From an uncultured Clostridia bacterium (GTDB taxonomy: Bacteria > Bacillota > Clostridia > TANB77 > CAG-508), in the NCBI GenBank assembly GCA_947626885.1, contig CANQTX010000018.1:1-39819 (forward strand): 39,819 bases of DNA. Direction: 5' to 3'. Under the pieces are notes generated by a model that ran no database searches, had not been told where the DNA came from, and saw only the letters and a program-made list of their open reading frames with translations. Each line of letters begins with the position of its first letter. Position 1 is the first letter of the stretch. Below, piece after piece: positions 38,268 through 39,819 of this stretch. Made by a program: the position numbers and the translations under genes.

Positions 38268-39500
38268 ATGCAATCTTTAAAAGAATTATATAAAATAGGA
38301 AATGGACCCTCAAGTTCTCATACTATGGGTCCTAAAAGGGCAACAGAAATGTTCAAAAATGTATATAAATATGCTGATAGTTTTAAAATCATTTTGTATG
38401 GTTCACTTGCATTAACGGGAAAAGGACATCTAACAGATTATATTATTGAAAAAACATTAGTTGGTTATCATACAGAGATTATATTTGATACAAAAACCAA
38501 ATGTGATGTACATCCTAATACCTTTGATATATCAGCTTATCAGGGAGGTCACTTATTAGATACTTGGAGAATATATTCAGTAGGTGGCGGTACTTATAGA
38601 ATAGAAGGTAATGATGAAACGTTTTTTGAAGATATTTATCCTCATAAAAATTTTGATGAAATAAAGGCATATTGTAAAGAGAATAATTTGGATTTATATG
38701 ATTATGCTTGTCAGATAGAAGGAAAAGAAGAAATTACGCAATTTTTGAAAGAAATTTGGGAAACAATGAAGCATACAATACAACAGGGGTTAACAGAAAC
38801 TGGGTTGATACCGGGAAAATTAAAATTACGTAAAAGAGCAAAAGAAATTTATAGTAATAAATTAGCATTTGAGACAGAAAACACGAAAAGAATAAGGTTG
38901 CTTAGTAGTTATGCTTATGCTACAAGTGAAACAAATGCTAGTGGTGGTGTTATTGTAACAGCCCCAACCTGTGGGGCATGTGGCGTATTACCTGCCGTTT
39001 TGTATTATATGAAGGAAGAATATCATATAGAAGAAGAGAAAATTATAAAAGCAATAGCAGTTGCAGGTATTATTGGAAATGTTGTTAAAACAAATGCTTC
39101 TATTAGTGGTGCAGAATGTGGTTGTCAAGCGGAAATTGGAACAGCATGCTCAATGGCAGCAGGAGCAGTTGCTTATTTATTTGGTTTGGAAATAGATAGA
39201 ATTGAAAATTCAGCTGAAGTAGCTATGGAACATCATTTAGGCTTAACCTGTGATCCAATTTACGGTTACGTTCAAATACCGTGTATTGAAAGAAATGCGG
39301 TTGCGGCAATGCGTGCTTTCGATGCCGCTTCTTTATCTATGATACTTGCTAAATATAAAAGTATACCTTTTGATTTAGTTGTAGAAACTATGTATGAAAC
39401 AGGAAAAGATTTAAGCAAACATTATAAAGAAACCAGTGAAGGTGGATTGGCGAAAAAATATTGTAGAAATAAATATTATAATGCAGATATGGTGGAATAA
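38268..39500 (+). CDS. sdaA: L-serine ammonia-lyase (iron-sulfur L-serine dehydratase, fused form)
   Basis: ELYKIGNGPSSSHTMGP, APTCGACGVLPAVLYY, SGAECGCQAEIGTACSMAAGA, EHHLGLTCDPIYGYVQIPCIERNA. Confidence 0.95.
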   Translation: MQSLKELYKIGNGPSSSHTMGPKRATEMFKNVYKYADSFKIILYGSLALTGKGHLTDYIIEKTLVGYHTEIIFDTKTKCDVHPNTFDISAYQGGHLLDTWRIYSVGGGTYRIEGNDETFFEDIYPHKNFDEIKAYCKENNLDLYDYACQIEGKEEITQFLKEIWETMKHTIQQGLTETGLIPGKLKLRKRAKEIYSNKLAFETENTKRIRLLSSYAYATSETNASGGVIVTAPTCGACGVLPAVLYYMKEEYHIEEEKIIKAIAVAGIIGNVVKTNASISGAECGCQAEIGTACSMAAGAVAYLFGLEIDRIENSAEVAMEHHLGLTCDPIYGYVQIPCIERNAVAAMRAFDAASLSMILAKYKSIPFDLVVETMYETGKDLSKHYKETSEGGLAKKYCRNKYYNADMVE

Positions 39501-39584
39501 ATTTTATATTGTCACTAAAAATAGAGAGTATTTATATTATATATATTAAGAAAAAATTGCTAATAAAATATTTGAGAAATTCTG

Positions 39585-39613
39585 TTGACAACTAAAATAA
39601 AAGGTGCTAGAAT
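39585..39613 (+). promoter_or_regulatory. Strong promoter, first of tandem pair
   Basis: TTGACA-17 nt-TAGAAT. Confidence 0.6.
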
Positions 39614-39707
39614 ATAAAAAGTGCTCAAGAAAAGAAAGTTTTACAGCATAGCAAATTTTAATATAAATTATAAAATAAAAAAATATATTAAAATATTTAA
39701 AAAAGTG

Positions 39708-39737
39708 TTGACAATAAGGTATAATTTATGTTAAAAT
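39708..39737 (+). promoter_or_regulatory. Strong promoter, second of tandem pair
   Basis: TTGACA-18 nt-TAAAAT with upstream TG (extended -10 like). Confidence 0.6.
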
Positions 39738-39819
39738 AAAACTCGTTCACGGAAAGTGAGCAAAAGACAAAAAGTACATTGAAAAGTAAACAATAAATAT
39801 CCTTTAAGAAGAAACCAAG
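39738..39819 (+). other. Probable leader of an rRNA operon (16S expected just outside window)
   Basis: Tandem TTGACA promoters and ACATTGAAAAGTAAACAATAA...AAGAAACCAAG, resembling Firmicutes rrn leader text. Confidence 0.45.

Noticed and set aside
1-39819. CRISPR array, tRNA, prophage or transposase genes
   Set aside because: No regularly spaced repeats, cloverleaf genes, integrases or transposases seen by eye or in the ORF track.
1-39819. DGR template repeat or reverse transcriptase within this window
   Set aside because: No second copy of the GGTTTCCGTCTTGTGCTTTATGTAAAG anchor and no RT-like ORF found; these must be outside if they exist.

Overview
AT-rich, low-GC Gram-positive (Clostridia-like, spo0A-bearing) chromosomal segment, mostly housekeeping genes. 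Recognised: HD-GYP protein, smc, M23 peptidase, MecA_N-type class B PBP, GT-C-like membrane protein, adhE, TM2 protein, gatCAB, rpsT, rpiB, tagO/wecA, sua5, pth, rng, rimO, Amidase_3, a two-module CbxX/SpoVK-type AAA+ protein, ppaC, XRE regulator, pilin-leader/LRR gene (frame-broken), WG-repeat protein, HI0933/BaiN-family flavoprotein, YigZ family, spo0A, L-serine dehydratase. A strong tandem promoter and rRNA-leader-like sequence sit at the right edge. Most notable signals: (1) the left edge carries the 3' end of an FGE-sulfatase/C-type-lectin-fold gene whose last ~115 bp is GC-rich, strongly A-depleted and built almost entirely of NNY codons, the signature of a diversity-generating retroelement (DGR) variable region; template and RT are not in the window. 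(2) Three genes (PBP, rimO, serine dehydratase) have a strong Shine-Dalgarno separated from the start codon by an inverted repeat. (3) rimO has an apparent 1-nt insertion inside the conserved GCSKN motif. (4) A perfect 23-bp palindrome lies in the promoter between a divergent XRE regulator and the pilin-leader/LRR gene. (5) A perfect Spo0A box lies upstream of spo0A. All calls come from reading the sequence and the supplied ORF track; no database search was run.
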